NCBI GenBank assembly: GCA_001298575.1
Contig: LJCV01000177.1
Span: 1-64,000, forward strand
DNA length: 64,000 bases
DNA from: Actinobacteria bacterium OK074
GTDB lineage: Bacteria > Actinomycetota > Actinomycetes > Streptomycetales > Streptomycetaceae
Direction of reading: 5' to 3'
A program made the position numbers and the translations under genes. Below the pieces are notes generated by a model. The model was not told the origin of the DNA. It was given only the letters and a program-made list of their open reading frames with translations, and searched no databases. Shown one piece after another: positions 1-7,104 of this stretch; position 1 is the first letter of the stretch; the number at the start of each line of letters is the position of its first letter.

Positions 1-492
1 GCCGAACCGCGCCGCCGCGAGCACCGCCGCCTGCGCCTCGCCGAGCCCGCCGGAGTCACGGGCCGCGTGCCGCAGCGCCTCGCCCGGCTGCCGTCCGGCC
101 CGCACCTCCCCGGCGAACGCCCCGCACAGCGCGATCGCCGCCTCGCCGCGCCGTTCCTCGTCCCGCCGTGCCGCTCCGGCCAGCCGGACCCGGCGCAGTA
201 CCGGCACGCCCGCGGCGCCCATCAGCAGGGGCAGCACGGACGCTCCGAGCACCGCGAGCACCGCACCCACGGCCACCGACCACCATTCGGTCCCCGGCCG
301 CCGCAGCGCCCTCAGCCGGGCGAGCCGTCCGCCCGCCCATTCCCAGGACGGTGGTCCACCGCCCGCCGCCGCGCCGTCCGCGAACAGCAGCCGTGCGCGA
401 CACGCTCCCCCGGCCCGGTCGTTCAGCGTCCAGGCCGCCGCCCCGGCGCACACCAGCCCGGCGCCCACCGACATCTCAGCGATCCCCGTCAC
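1..492 (-). CDS. tadB: TadB-like type II/IV secretion membrane protein, 5' part only
   Basis: The gene runs off the left edge; only the first ~164 residues are visible. Two hydrophobic stretches (the second rich in Val, Ala and Leu at about residues 75-95) are followed by a charged segment with RRGEAAIALCGAFAGEVRAG and a GEALRHAAR motif, the usual start of the cytoplasmic GspF/TadB domain. The family forms the inner-membrane platform of Tad pilus or secretion machines and is driven by the TadA ATPase. I chose the GTG at 492 because GAGAGG and GAGGG lie just upstream; an in-frame ATG at 474 is the alternative. It overlaps the end of tadA, which points to translational coupling. TadC, pilin and TadE genes are expected further left. 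Confidence 0.8.
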   Translation of the reverse strand, partial: MTGIAEMSVGAGLVCAGAAAWTLNDRAGGACRARLLFADGAAAGGGPPSWEWAGGRLARLRALRRPGTEWWSVAVGAVLAVLGASVLPLLMGAAGVPVLRRVRLAGAARRDEERRGEAAIALCGAFAGEVRAGRQPGEALRHAARDSGGLGEAQAAVLAAARFG

Positions 493-1858
493 GATCCCTC
501 ACACCTCTCGCTTCCGCTCCGTCATGTCCGTTGCCTCCGTCGTCTCCGTTGCCTTTGTTGCCTTTGTTGTCTCCGTGGAGGCCCTCACCCCCGTGCAGGG
601 CCTCGCCATCGCCGCCCAGAGAGCCGCCGTCCGGAAAGTCACGGCCAGGAAAGTCGCCGTCAAAGAAGCCGCGATCCAGGAAGCCGCCGGCTCCGGGGAG
701 ATCCCCCCGGTCACCACCCCGCAGCAACCCCCGCAGCCGCTCCCACCCCGGTTCACGGGTGAACGCCGTCGCGCCCCACCGCAGCGCGGGCACCGTCACC
801 ACCAGCCCCGACGTGTCGCGCTCCAGGACGTGCACCTCGGCGATGCGCCGCCGCCCGGCCCGGTCACGCACCAGGTGCAGGACCACCGACAGGGCGGCCG
901 CCAACTGGCTGTGCAGCGCGGCCCGGTCCAGCCCCGCGGCCGTACCGAGCGCCTCAAGGCGGGCCGGCACCTGGGCCGCCGCGTTGGCGTGGACGGTGCC
1001 GCAGCCCCCCTCGTGACCTGTATTGAGGGCGGCCAGCAGGGAGACGACCTCCGGCCCTCGGACCTCCCCGACGACAAGCCGGTCGGGTCTCATCCGCAGG
1101 GCCTGGCGGACCAGGTCCTGGAGTTCGACGAGGCCGACGCCCTCCTGGTTGGCCGGGCGCCCTTCCAGGCGCACCACATGGGGGTGGTCGGGCCGCAGTT
1201 CGGCGGAGTCCTCGGCAAGCACGATCCGTTCTCCGGGGCCGACCAGTCCGAGCAGTGCGCTCAACAAGGTCGTTTTCCCTGTCCCCGTACCGCCGCTGAT
1301 CAGGAACGACAGCCGGGCTCCCAGCAGCGCCCGCAGCAGCCGGTCCCCGCCCGGCGGTACCGTGCCCGCCGCGACCAGTTCGTCGAGGGTGAACGCCCGC
1401 GGCCGTACCACCCGCAGCGACAGGCAGGTCGAGCCGACCGCGACCGGCGGCAGCACCGCGTGCAGGCGCGTGCCGTCCGGCAGCCGGGCGTCCACCCAGG
1501 GGCGGGCGTCGTCCAGGCGCCGTCCGGCCACGGCCGCCAGCCGCTGTGCCAGGCGGCGTACGGCCGCCGCGTCCGGGAAGGCGACCGGCGTCAGCTCCAG
1601 GCCGCCGCCGCGGTCCACCCACACCCGGTCGGGCGCCGACACCAGGACGTCGGTCACCGACGGGTCGGCGAGCAGCGGTTCCAGTGGGCCGCTGCCGACC
1701 AGTTCGGAACGCAACCGCTCGGCCGCGCCCAGGACTTCGGCGTCGCCCAGGACCCGCCCCTGTTCGCGCAGAGCCTGGGCCACGCGCGCGGGGGTGGGTT
1801 CGGCGCCGCTCTCGGCCAGCCACTGCCGTACGCCGTCGAGCATCCCCGTCCCGCTCAC
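476..1858 (-). CDS. tadA: TadA/CpaF-family secretion ATPase
   Basis: This is the hexameric ATPase that powers Tad/Flp pilus assembly or related secretion. About 460 residues. The N-terminal domain (residues ~1-175) is followed by a Walker A box GGTGTGKTT near residue 189, an Asp box with LAEDSAELRPDHPHVV, a Walker B-like RMRPDRLVVGEVRGPE, and the His box with NTGHEGGCGTVHAN. GTG at 1858 is preferred (GGGGCAGG upstream); ATG at 1843 is possible. A longer open frame to 2215 only reads through the ssd gene in the wrong frame. The last ~80 residues are an unusual Gly/Asp/Asn-rich tail made of short repeats, absent from the family core. It lies between ssd and tadB in one operon. In M. tuberculosis the same order is Rv3660c-Rv3659c-Rv3658c (from memory). 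Confidence 0.9.
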   Translation of the reverse strand: MSGTGMLDGVRQWLAESGAEPTPARVAQALREQGRVLGDAEVLGAAERLRSELVGSGPLEPLLADPSVTDVLVSAPDRVWVDRGGGLELTPVAFPDAAAVRRLAQRLAAVAGRRLDDARPWVDARLPDGTRLHAVLPPVAVGSTCLSLRVVRPRAFTLDELVAAGTVPPGGDRLLRALLGARLSFLISGGTGTGKTTLLSALLGLVGPGERIVLAEDSAELRPDHPHVVRLEGRPANQEGVGLVELQDLVRQALRMRPDRLVVGEVRGPEVVSLLAALNTGHEGGCGTVHANAAAQVPARLEALGTAAGLDRAALHSQLAAALSVVLHLVRDRAGRRRIAEVHVLERDTSGLVVTVPALRWGATAFTREPGWERLRGLLRGGDRGDLPGAGGFLDRGFFDGDFPGRDFPDGGSLGGDGEALHGGEGLHGDNKGNKGNGDDGGNGHDGAEARGVRDRDGDR

Positions 1859-1955
1859 CGCGCGCCTGCCCCGGTCGGTGCCCGGCCCGGGACGGCCGGG
1901 GCGGGCGGAACGCGCTCCCCCACCACGACCTGTGCCTCCCGGGAGACCGCCCCGC

Positions 1956-3050
1956 TCACGACTCGCCCGCCCCGGCAAGGGCCCGCTCCCAGAAGGCCGA
2001 GCAGAACCGGGCCAGCGGCCCTCGCGCCGCCGCTCCGGGCGGGGCGCCGCCGTTGGGCGGTGGTGCCTCCGGTGGTACCTCGCCGAGCAGCGGCAGTCCG
2101 AGCAGCCGTGCCACCGCGCGGTCGTCGAGTCCCGGCGCGTACGGCCCCCGTACCGCGACCCGCAGGTCGCCCAGGACCATGCCGGCCACCGAAGCCACCC
2201 GTCGGGCCGCCGCAATCGCGCGCAGCTCCGCGGGAACGACCAGTACGCCGACGTCCACCTGGGCGAGTGCCTCGGCCACGCCCTCGTCGATGCGGCGGGG
2301 CAGGTCGACGACGACGGTGCCGCCCCGCCGTCGGGCCGCGGCCAGGACCGCGCGGACGGCCTGCGGCGGCACGGTCACGGTGTCGCCCCGGTCCCAGCTG
2401 AGCACGCGCAGGGAGTGCAGTTCGGGCAGGGACTCCTCCAGCGCCCCGCCGCCGACCCGGCCGTGCGAGCCGGCGAACGCGGGCCAGCGCAGCCCTTCGG
2501 CGCTCTCCCCACCGAGGAGGACGTCCAGACCGCCGCCGAGCGGGTCCGCGTCCACGAGCAGGGTGCGCCTGCCGCGGCGGGCGGAGGTGACGGCGAGCGC
2601 GCACGCCAGGGTGGACGCGCCGGCCCCGCCTCGGCCGCCGATGACGCCGACGGTGAGCGCGGGCCTGCCGACCCCTTCGGTGACGTCCGCGATGCGGTCG
2701 ACCAGCCACTGTTCTCCGTCGGGCAGGACGAGGACGTGGTCGGCGCCGATCTCCACGGCCCGCCGCCAGACCCCGGAGTCGTCCTGGTCGCGTCCCACGA
2801 GGACCACTCCGTGCCTGCGGGCGGCCCCGCGCACCCGCCGTGCCGCGTCGTCGCCGACGAGGACGAGCGGTGCGGCCTCCCAGCGGCCCCGGCCCGCGGG
2901 CACCCCGGGGTGCACCTCCGGTCTGGCACCCGCCGCCGCGCACAGGCGCAGCAGGTCGTCGAGGAGTTCGGCGTCCTCGGTGACGATCAGTGGGCCGTCC
3001 CGCCGGCCGTTGGCCGTGTCGGTCCTGTCATGGACGATGCTTCCCGTCAT
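1956..3050 (-). CDS. ssd: Ssd/CpaE-like septum-site or pilus-localisation protein
   Basis: A MinD/ParA-superfamily protein of 364 residues. An N-terminal receiver-like half (residues ~20-125) is followed by a deviant P-loop, GVIGGRGGAGASTLA, in which the usual GKT is replaced by GAS, then TLLVDADPLGGGLD and VVVDLPRRIDE. This matches CpaE/TadZ and the actinobacterial septum-site protein Ssd (Rv3660c), which affects septation and sits beside tad genes. The deviant P-loop suggests weak or absent ATP hydrolysis; this is inference. ATG at 3050 has AAGGGGG about 9 bases upstream. First gene of the tad operon, divergent from the HAD phosphatase gene with a long intergenic region holding DnaA-box sequences and a 6C RNA. 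Confidence 0.85.
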   Translation of the reverse strand: MTGSIVHDRTDTANGRRDGPLIVTEDAELLDDLLRLCAAAGARPEVHPGVPAGRGRWEAAPLVLVGDDAARRVRGAARRHGVVLVGRDQDDSGVWRRAVEIGADHVLVLPDGEQWLVDRIADVTEGVGRPALTVGVIGGRGGAGASTLACALAVTSARRGRRTLLVDADPLGGGLDVLLGGESAEGLRWPAFAGSHGRVGGGALEESLPELHSLRVLSWDRGDTVTVPPQAVRAVLAAARRRGGTVVVDLPRRIDEGVAEALAQVDVGVLVVPAELRAIAAARRVASVAGMVLGDLRVAVRGPYAPGLDDRAVARLLGLPLLGEVPPEAPPPNGGAPPGAAARGPLARFCSAFWERALAGAGES

Positions 3051-3309
3051 GTTCTGAATCCCCCTTCACCGCTTGCTCCGCGGGCTCCTCCGAGGTCCCG
3101 CGATTCCCGGCCGATCCTGTTCGTTTCCGTCGTTTCCGCTCGTACGAAGAACCGGAAACCGGCCTTCATATGAGCGGTCGATAGGGATCGGTATGAACGG
3201 CCGACCGGAATCGGCCAAAGCGCTCCGCAAACGGAACCCGTCACGAACCGGCCATGAACTCGCCGCGAGCGGATGCGCTGGAATCACTGTGCGGTGATCC
3301 GGGAAATCG

Positions 3310-3356
3310 TGTGGATCTTGGTCGATAACTGTGGACAACTCAGCGGTTGTGGATAT
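3310..3356. promoter_or_regulatory. Cluster of DnaA-box-like sites
   Basis: Three TGTGGA-type sequences lie at 3310-3318 (TGTGGATCT), 3330-3338 (TGTGGACAA) and 3348-3356 (TGTGGATAT), all in the same orientation and about two helical turns apart. The middle one is an exact reverse complement of TTGTCCACA, the DnaA box preferred in Streptomyces; the outer two differ at one or two positions. A weaker TACCCACA lies near 3411. The cluster sits in the divergent region upstream of ssd. It may bind DnaA as a regulator or as a titration site; chance cannot be excluded. Confidence 0.5.
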
Positions 3357-3499
3357 CTCCGTCACCCGAACCGGTGACCCCTGTACGACTCCGCAGCACA
3401 GCGCGGCAACTACCCACAGTCACGGATCATGAACACGCGGAAGAGGCGGCACCGACGCGCCACAACAGCGCGTCCGTACCGCCTGGAAGAAGGGGAAAC

Positions 3500-3590
3500 C
3501 CACCCGGACATGCGACGACCCCCGCCGGGGGGGAGAGCGGGGGTCGTCCTCACGGCCGACTCGGGGGGGGGGGAGGAGCCGGACCGTGTC
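3500..3590 (-). ncRNA. 6C RNA (two C-rich-loop hairpins)
   Basis: Read on the minus strand, two hairpins carry long cytosine runs in their loops. The first pairs CCGGCTC (3582-3576) with GAGTCGG (3562-3556), with one G-U pair, around a loop holding 11 consecutive C. The second pairs an 11-base stem, ACGACCCCCGC (3547-3537) with GCGGGGGTCGT (3525-3515), around an 11-base loop with 7 C. Two stem-loops each with at least six C is the definition of the actinobacterial 6C RNA. The locus also agrees: in M. tuberculosis the 6C RNA (B11) lies between the ssd and HAD genes, antisense-oriented to the HAD gene as here. Exact ends are not determined; the T-rich stretch at about 3484-3500 may mark the 3' end. 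Its promoter must overlap the start of the HAD gene. Confidence 0.85.
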
Positions 3591-3641
3591 AGCACGGTCG
3601 CGAACGATCCGTGACTTCCATGGTGTACCCGAGAGCCCTCT

Positions 3642-4520
3642 GTGGCAAACCCACGTGCCTTGCCTTACGCCGAATGGCGGGCGCCTATGCTCAAGCTCGT
3701 GGAAAACCACTCCCTGCCTCGCACAGCCGCCTTCTTCGACCTGGACAAGACCGTCATTGCCAAGTCGAGCACACTCACGTTCGGCAAGTCGTTCTACCAA
3801 GGCGGGCTGATCAACCGCCGGGCCGTCCTGCGGACCGCGTACGCCCAGTTCGTCTTCCTGGCGGGCGGCGCCGACCACGACCAGATGGAACGCATGCGCG
3901 AGTACCTCTCCGCGCTGTGCCGTGGCTGGAACGTGCGCCAGGTCAAGGAGATCGTCGCCGAGACCCTGCACGACCTCATCGACCCGATCATCTACGACGA
4001 GGCCGCGTCCCTCATCGAGGAGCACCACACCGCGGGGCGCGACGTCGTCATCGTCTCCACGTCCGGCGCCGAGGTGGTCGAGCCGATCGGCGAACTGCTG
4101 GGCGCGGACCGGGTGGTGGCCACCCGCATGGTCGTCGGCGACGACGGCTGCTACACCGGCGAGGTGGAGTACTACGCGTACGGTCCGACGAAGGCCGAGG
4201 CGATCCGGGAGCTGGCCGAGTCCGAGGGGTACGACCTGGAGCGCTGCTACGCCTACAGCGACTCGGCGACCGACGTGCCGATGCTGGAGTCGGTCGGCAA
4301 TCCGCACGCGGTCAACCCGGACCGCACGCTGCGCCGCGAGGCCCTCGCGCGCGGGTGGCCGATTCTCGACTTCCACCGCCCGGTCCGGCTGAAGCAGCGG
4401 CTGCCCACCCTGTCCGTTCCGCCGCGTCCGGCACTCGTCGCGATGGCGGCGATAGGAGCGGCGGCGGCCACGGCGGGACTCGTCTGGTACGCGAACCGGC
4501 GGCGCGCCACCACGCTCTGA
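3642..4520 (+). CDS. HAD-IB family phosphatase (SerB-like) with C-terminal membrane anchor
   Basis: A 292-residue haloacid-dehalogenase-type hydrolase. Motif I is FFDLDKT (nucleophile Asp near residue 33), motif II lies in VVIVSTSG, motif III is the Lys of YGPTKAEAI, and motif IV is YSDSATDVPML. A hydrophobic segment (residues ~262-285, ALVAMAAIGAAAATAGLVWY) followed by arginines looks like a single C-terminal membrane anchor. The substrate is not evident; relatives are annotated as phosphoserine phosphatase-like or morphological-differentiation-associated. The start is GTG at 3642; ATG at 3687 (MLKLVENH) is a real alternative as neither has a strong ribosome site. It corresponds to Rv3661 and SCO3558 in my memory of synteny, and is flanked by two small RNA genes. 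Confidence 0.85.
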   Translation: MANPRALPYAEWRAPMLKLVENHSLPRTAAFFDLDKTVIAKSSTLTFGKSFYQGGLINRRAVLRTAYAQFVFLAGGADHDQMERMREYLSALCRGWNVRQVKEIVAETLHDLIDPIIYDEAASLIEEHHTAGRDVVIVSTSGAEVVEPIGELLGADRVVATRMVVGDDGCYTGEVEYYAYGPTKAEAIRELAESEGYDLERCYAYSDSATDVPMLESVGNPHAVNPDRTLRREALARGWPILDFHRPVRLKQRLPTLSVPPRPALVAMAAIGAAAATAGLVWYANRRRATTL

Positions 4521-4615
4521 ACGCCCGCGACACGCCCGGGAAAACACCTCTGGCGCACCCGAGCACACTCCCGCCCGTTTCGCACCTTTTTGAAGGCAAA
4601 AGTAAAGAAGTACGG

Positions 4616-4643
4616 CCAGGGGTTCCGCTTGCCCCACCCCTGG
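4616..4643 (-). terminator. Possible minus-strand terminator hairpin
   Basis: CCAGGGGT (4616-4623) and ACCCCTGG (4636-4643) form a perfect 8-bp stem with a 12-base loop. Read on the minus strand the stem is followed within a few bases by a T-rich stretch (TTCTTTACTTTTG). It could stop transcripts coming from the Fic-like gene, though that gene ends 350 bases away, or protect the small RNA region from the left. Confidence 0.4.
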
Positions 4644-4699
4644 AGTACAAAGGAATCAACGGCCCGCGAGACCGAAGGACATCCGAGAGGATCACCTTT

Positions 4700-4890
4700 A
4701 AAACGCATTTGGCCCCACGGACCGAGCATGAACACCGGGCACCCACGCGACGTCGACCCGTCGATTACGGGCCAGCCGCACCAGGTGACGGGCAACAGTT
4801 CCCGGCCTGATGGGCACATTTCGAGGACGCTTGGTAACCGGGTGAGCATGCCAGCGGCGGTACGAGGACTCGTACCGCCGCAACCTTTTT
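4700..4890 (+). ncRNA. Probable 6S-like regulatory RNA
   Basis: The 474-bp gap between the HAD gene and the Fic-like gene contains no credible protein gene but does hold a structured stretch. GCATG at 4726 can pair with CATGC at 4851, and the pairing continues inward as an imperfect helix (CAC/GTG, CC/GG, GG/CC blocks separated by one- to three-base bulges), enclosing about 126 bases. This long bulged helix is followed at once by a strong terminator ending in five T. The inferred transcript is about 190 bases, similar to the 6S-like RNA I recall between SCO3558 and SCO3559 in S. coelicolor. A TTTAAAA stretch at 4697-4703 could be part of the -10 region. 6S RNAs bind RNA polymerase holoenzyme. 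The 5' end is an estimate. Confidence 0.6.
4854..4890 (+). terminator. Intrinsic terminator of the 6S-like RNA
   Basis: A perfect 13-bp inverted repeat, GCGGCGGTACGAG (4854-4866) and its complement (4869-4881), separated by two bases, is followed by AACC and five T (4886-4890). The T-tract is on the plus-strand side only, so the signal reads left to right. Intrinsic terminators this clear are uncommon in Streptomyces and usually mark small RNA or highly expressed genes. Confidence 0.8.
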
Positions 4891-4994
4891 GCAGCCCCTC
4901 TTTTAAGGAAGCCGTTTTCCCGCGCGCCCCCATGAAGGGGGGCACGCTCCCCGGCGAAACCGCGAAACCACGAAACCGAGCCCCCCCGAAGGCC

Positions 4995-5819
4995 CTACGC
5001 CGCCCCGCGCTGCAACGCCTCGCACACCGCCGTCGACTCGCGGGCACCCAGTTCCACCGCCTGCGCGCAGTGCGCGATCCAGGCGGCCATGCCTTCCGGC
5101 GTACCGGAGACGTACCCGTCGAGGGCCGCCAGATAGGCCGGCCGGCCTAGTTCCGCGTGGCCCGTCTCGGCCGGGCAGATCGACTTCGGGTCGAGGCCGC
5201 TGCCCACCAGGACGATGCGTTCCGCCGCGCGCGCGACAAGGCCGTTGTGGGAGCCGAAGGGGCGCAGGGCGAGCAGTTCGCCGTGGACGACGGCGGCCGT
5301 CACCAGGGCAGGTGCAGAGCCGCCCGCGACGATCAGCCCGGCCAGCCCTTCGAGCCGCCCGGCGACCTCCGTGGCGTCCGGCAGGGGCAGTTCGACGAAC
5401 GGCTCGTCGACCAGCTCGCCCGGCAGCCGGGGGCGGCCGACCTCGTCGTCCTGGCGGGCGGCGGCCACCAGGTGCAGCCGCGCCAGCACCCGCAGGGGCG
5501 ACTGCCGCCAGATCGACAGGAGTTGTCCCGCCTCGGCGGTGAGCCTGAGCGCCGCACCGACCGTACGGGCCTCGTCGTCGACACTGAAGTCGCTGCGCCG
5601 GCGTACCTCTTCGAGGGCCCAGTCGGCGCCGGAGAGCGCGGCCGAGCCGCGGGCGCCGCGCAGGGCCGCCTCGGAGGTGACGGCGTTGCTGCGGCGCCGC
5701 ATGATCCGGTGGCCATAGACGCGGTCCACGGCCTTGCGTACACGCTCCACGGAGTCGGTCACGCCCGGCAGCGCCCCCAGGGCCGCGAGCGGATCGGCGG
5801 TCGCACCTGTCGTACTCAT
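4995..5819 (-). CDS. Fic-fold protein with degenerate active-site motif
   Basis: A 274-residue protein. The segment VVHGELLALRPFGSHNGLV (about residues 183-201) aligns with the Fic-domain pattern H-x-x-L-x-x-x-HPFxDGNGRxxR, but the catalytic His is Arg, the acidic residue is Ser, and the final Arg of GNGR is Leu. The flanking helices (VELPLPDATEVAGRLEGLAGLIV before, IVLVGSGLDPKS after) also look Fic-like. AMP-transfer activity is therefore unlikely by the known mechanism. I recall the S. coelicolor counterpart being labelled oxidoreductase, for which I see no support. ATG at 5819 is chosen over a start at 5837 because it fits the MSTTG start of relatives; it is divergent from the ATPase gene with only 100 bases between. 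Confidence 0.65.
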   Translation of the reverse strand: MSTTGATADPLAALGALPGVTDSVERVRKAVDRVYGHRIMRRRSNAVTSEAALRGARGSAALSGADWALEEVRRRSDFSVDDEARTVGAALRLTAEAGQLLSIWRQSPLRVLARLHLVAAARQDDEVGRPRLPGELVDEPFVELPLPDATEVAGRLEGLAGLIVAGGSAPALVTAAVVHGELLALRPFGSHNGLVARAAERIVLVGSGLDPKSICPAETGHAELGRPAYLAALDGYVSGTPEGMAAWIAHCAQAVELGARESTAVCEALQRGAA

Positions 5820-5919
5820 GAGTACGACCCTACGCACAACCGCTCACCTCCTACGAAGGAGTGGTCTTCTTCGTGCACCACTGCCACTTACAGCTATCGC
5901 TCGACTACCTTTCGTGAAC

Positions 5920-6900
5920 ATGAAAATTGCTTTCGTCGGAAAGGGCGGTAGCGGCAAGACCACGCTGTCGTCCCTGTTCATCCGCCACCTCGCCGCCGCG
6001 GGGGCGCCCGTCGTCGCGGTCGACGCCGACATCAACCAGCATCTGGGGGCCGCGCTCGGCCTCGACGAGGACGTGGCGGCGGCGCTCCCGGCCATGGGCG
6101 AGCGGCTGCCGCTGATCAAGGACTACCTGCGCGGCTCCAACCCGCGCATCGCCTCCACCGAGACGATGATCAAGACCACCCCGCCCGGCACGGGCTCCCG
6201 GCTGCTGCGGGTGCGCGAGGACAACCCGGTGTACGACGCCTGCGCACGCCCGGTGGAACTCGACGGCGGGGCCGTTCGTTTGATGGTCACCGGCCCCTTC
6301 ACGGACGCCGACCTGGGGGTCGCCTGCTACCACTCCAAGACAGGAGCGGTGGAGCTGTGCCTGAACCACCTGGTGGACGGCCGCGGCGAGTACGTGGTGG
6401 TCGACATGACGGCGGGCTCGGACTCCTTCGCCTCCGGCATGTTCACCCGCTTCGACATCACGTTCCTCGTCGCCGAGCCGACCCGGAAGGGGGTCTCCGT
6501 CTACCGCCAGTACAAGGAGTACGCCCGTGACTTCGGGGTCGCCCTCAAGGTCGTCGGCAACAAGGTGCAGGGCCAGGACGACATCGACTTCCTGCGCGCG
6601 GAGGTGGGTGACGACCTGTTGGTGACGGTCGGGCACTCGGACTGGGTGCGCGCCATGGAGAAGGGCCGCCCGCCCCGGTTCGACCTCCTGGAGGACACCA
6701 ACCGCCGTTCCCTGCGCGCCCTCCAGGGCGCAGCCGACGCCACGTACGGACAGCGCGACTGGGACCGGTACACGCGCCAGATGGTGCACTTCCACCTGAA
6801 GAACGCGACCGGCTGGGCCAACGAACGCACCGGCGCCGACCTGGCGGACCAGGTCGACCCCGGCTTCGTCCTGCGGGAGGACCTGACGACCGCGGTGTGA
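5920..6900 (+). CDS. CooC/MinD-type P-loop ATPase
   Basis: A soluble 326-residue ATPase of the SIMIBI class. The N-terminus MKIAFVGKGGSGKTTLSS carries the deviant Walker A box KGGSGKTT; the switch region is VVAVDADINQH and a second Asp box is VVVDMTAGSD. CooC-like proteins insert metals or act as maturation ATPases, but nothing nearby indicates the client protein. Start: ATG at 5920; a GTG two codons upstream (5914) is possible. It is divergent from the Fic-like gene, with an AT-richer promoter region (5820-5919). Downstream gap 6901-7104 contains two copies of the self-complementary ACCGCGGT around the stop codon but no clear T-tract. Confidence 0.8.
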   Translation: MKIAFVGKGGSGKTTLSSLFIRHLAAAGAPVVAVDADINQHLGAALGLDEDVAAALPAMGERLPLIKDYLRGSNPRIASTETMIKTTPPGTGSRLLRVREDNPVYDACARPVELDGGAVRLMVTGPFTDADLGVACYHSKTGAVELCLNHLVDGRGEYVVVDMTAGSDSFASGMFTRFDITFLVAEPTRKGVSVYRQYKEYARDFGVALKVVGNKVQGQDDIDFLRAEVGDDLLVTVGHSDWVRAMEKGRPPRFDLLEDTNRRSLRALQGAADATYGQRDWDRYTRQMVHFHLKNATGWANERTGADLADQVDPGFVLREDLTTAV

Positions 6901-7104
6901 GCGACCGCGGTACGACAGCGGCTCACGAGCGACCCACGCGCGTGTGAGCCGCATACCCGGCGGACGGCCGCCCCCGCCACGAAACGGCCGTCCGGCAACT
7001 CCCCGAGCGACTCCGACGACCCTCGGAGCCCAGCCCGCGGCCCCGGGAGAACGTGGTCCGCTCCGCGAGGGCCCGGCCCTGCTACGGCTGAACCCGGTCG
7101 TCCG

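Noticed and set aside
524..3173. Long plus-strand open frames opposite the tad genes
   Set aside because: They are shadows of the minus-strand genes, caused by high GC; residues are Arg/Pro/Ala-rich without domains.
3330..3338. Replication origin
   Set aside because: Only three boxes are present and neither dnaA, dnaN nor an oriC-sized array of boxes is near.
3563..3573. Run of 11 G as a sequencing artefact or quadruplex
   Set aside because: The run is the loop of a well-formed hairpin on the other strand and matches the 6C RNA, so an RNA explanation is better, although the exact run length could be misread.
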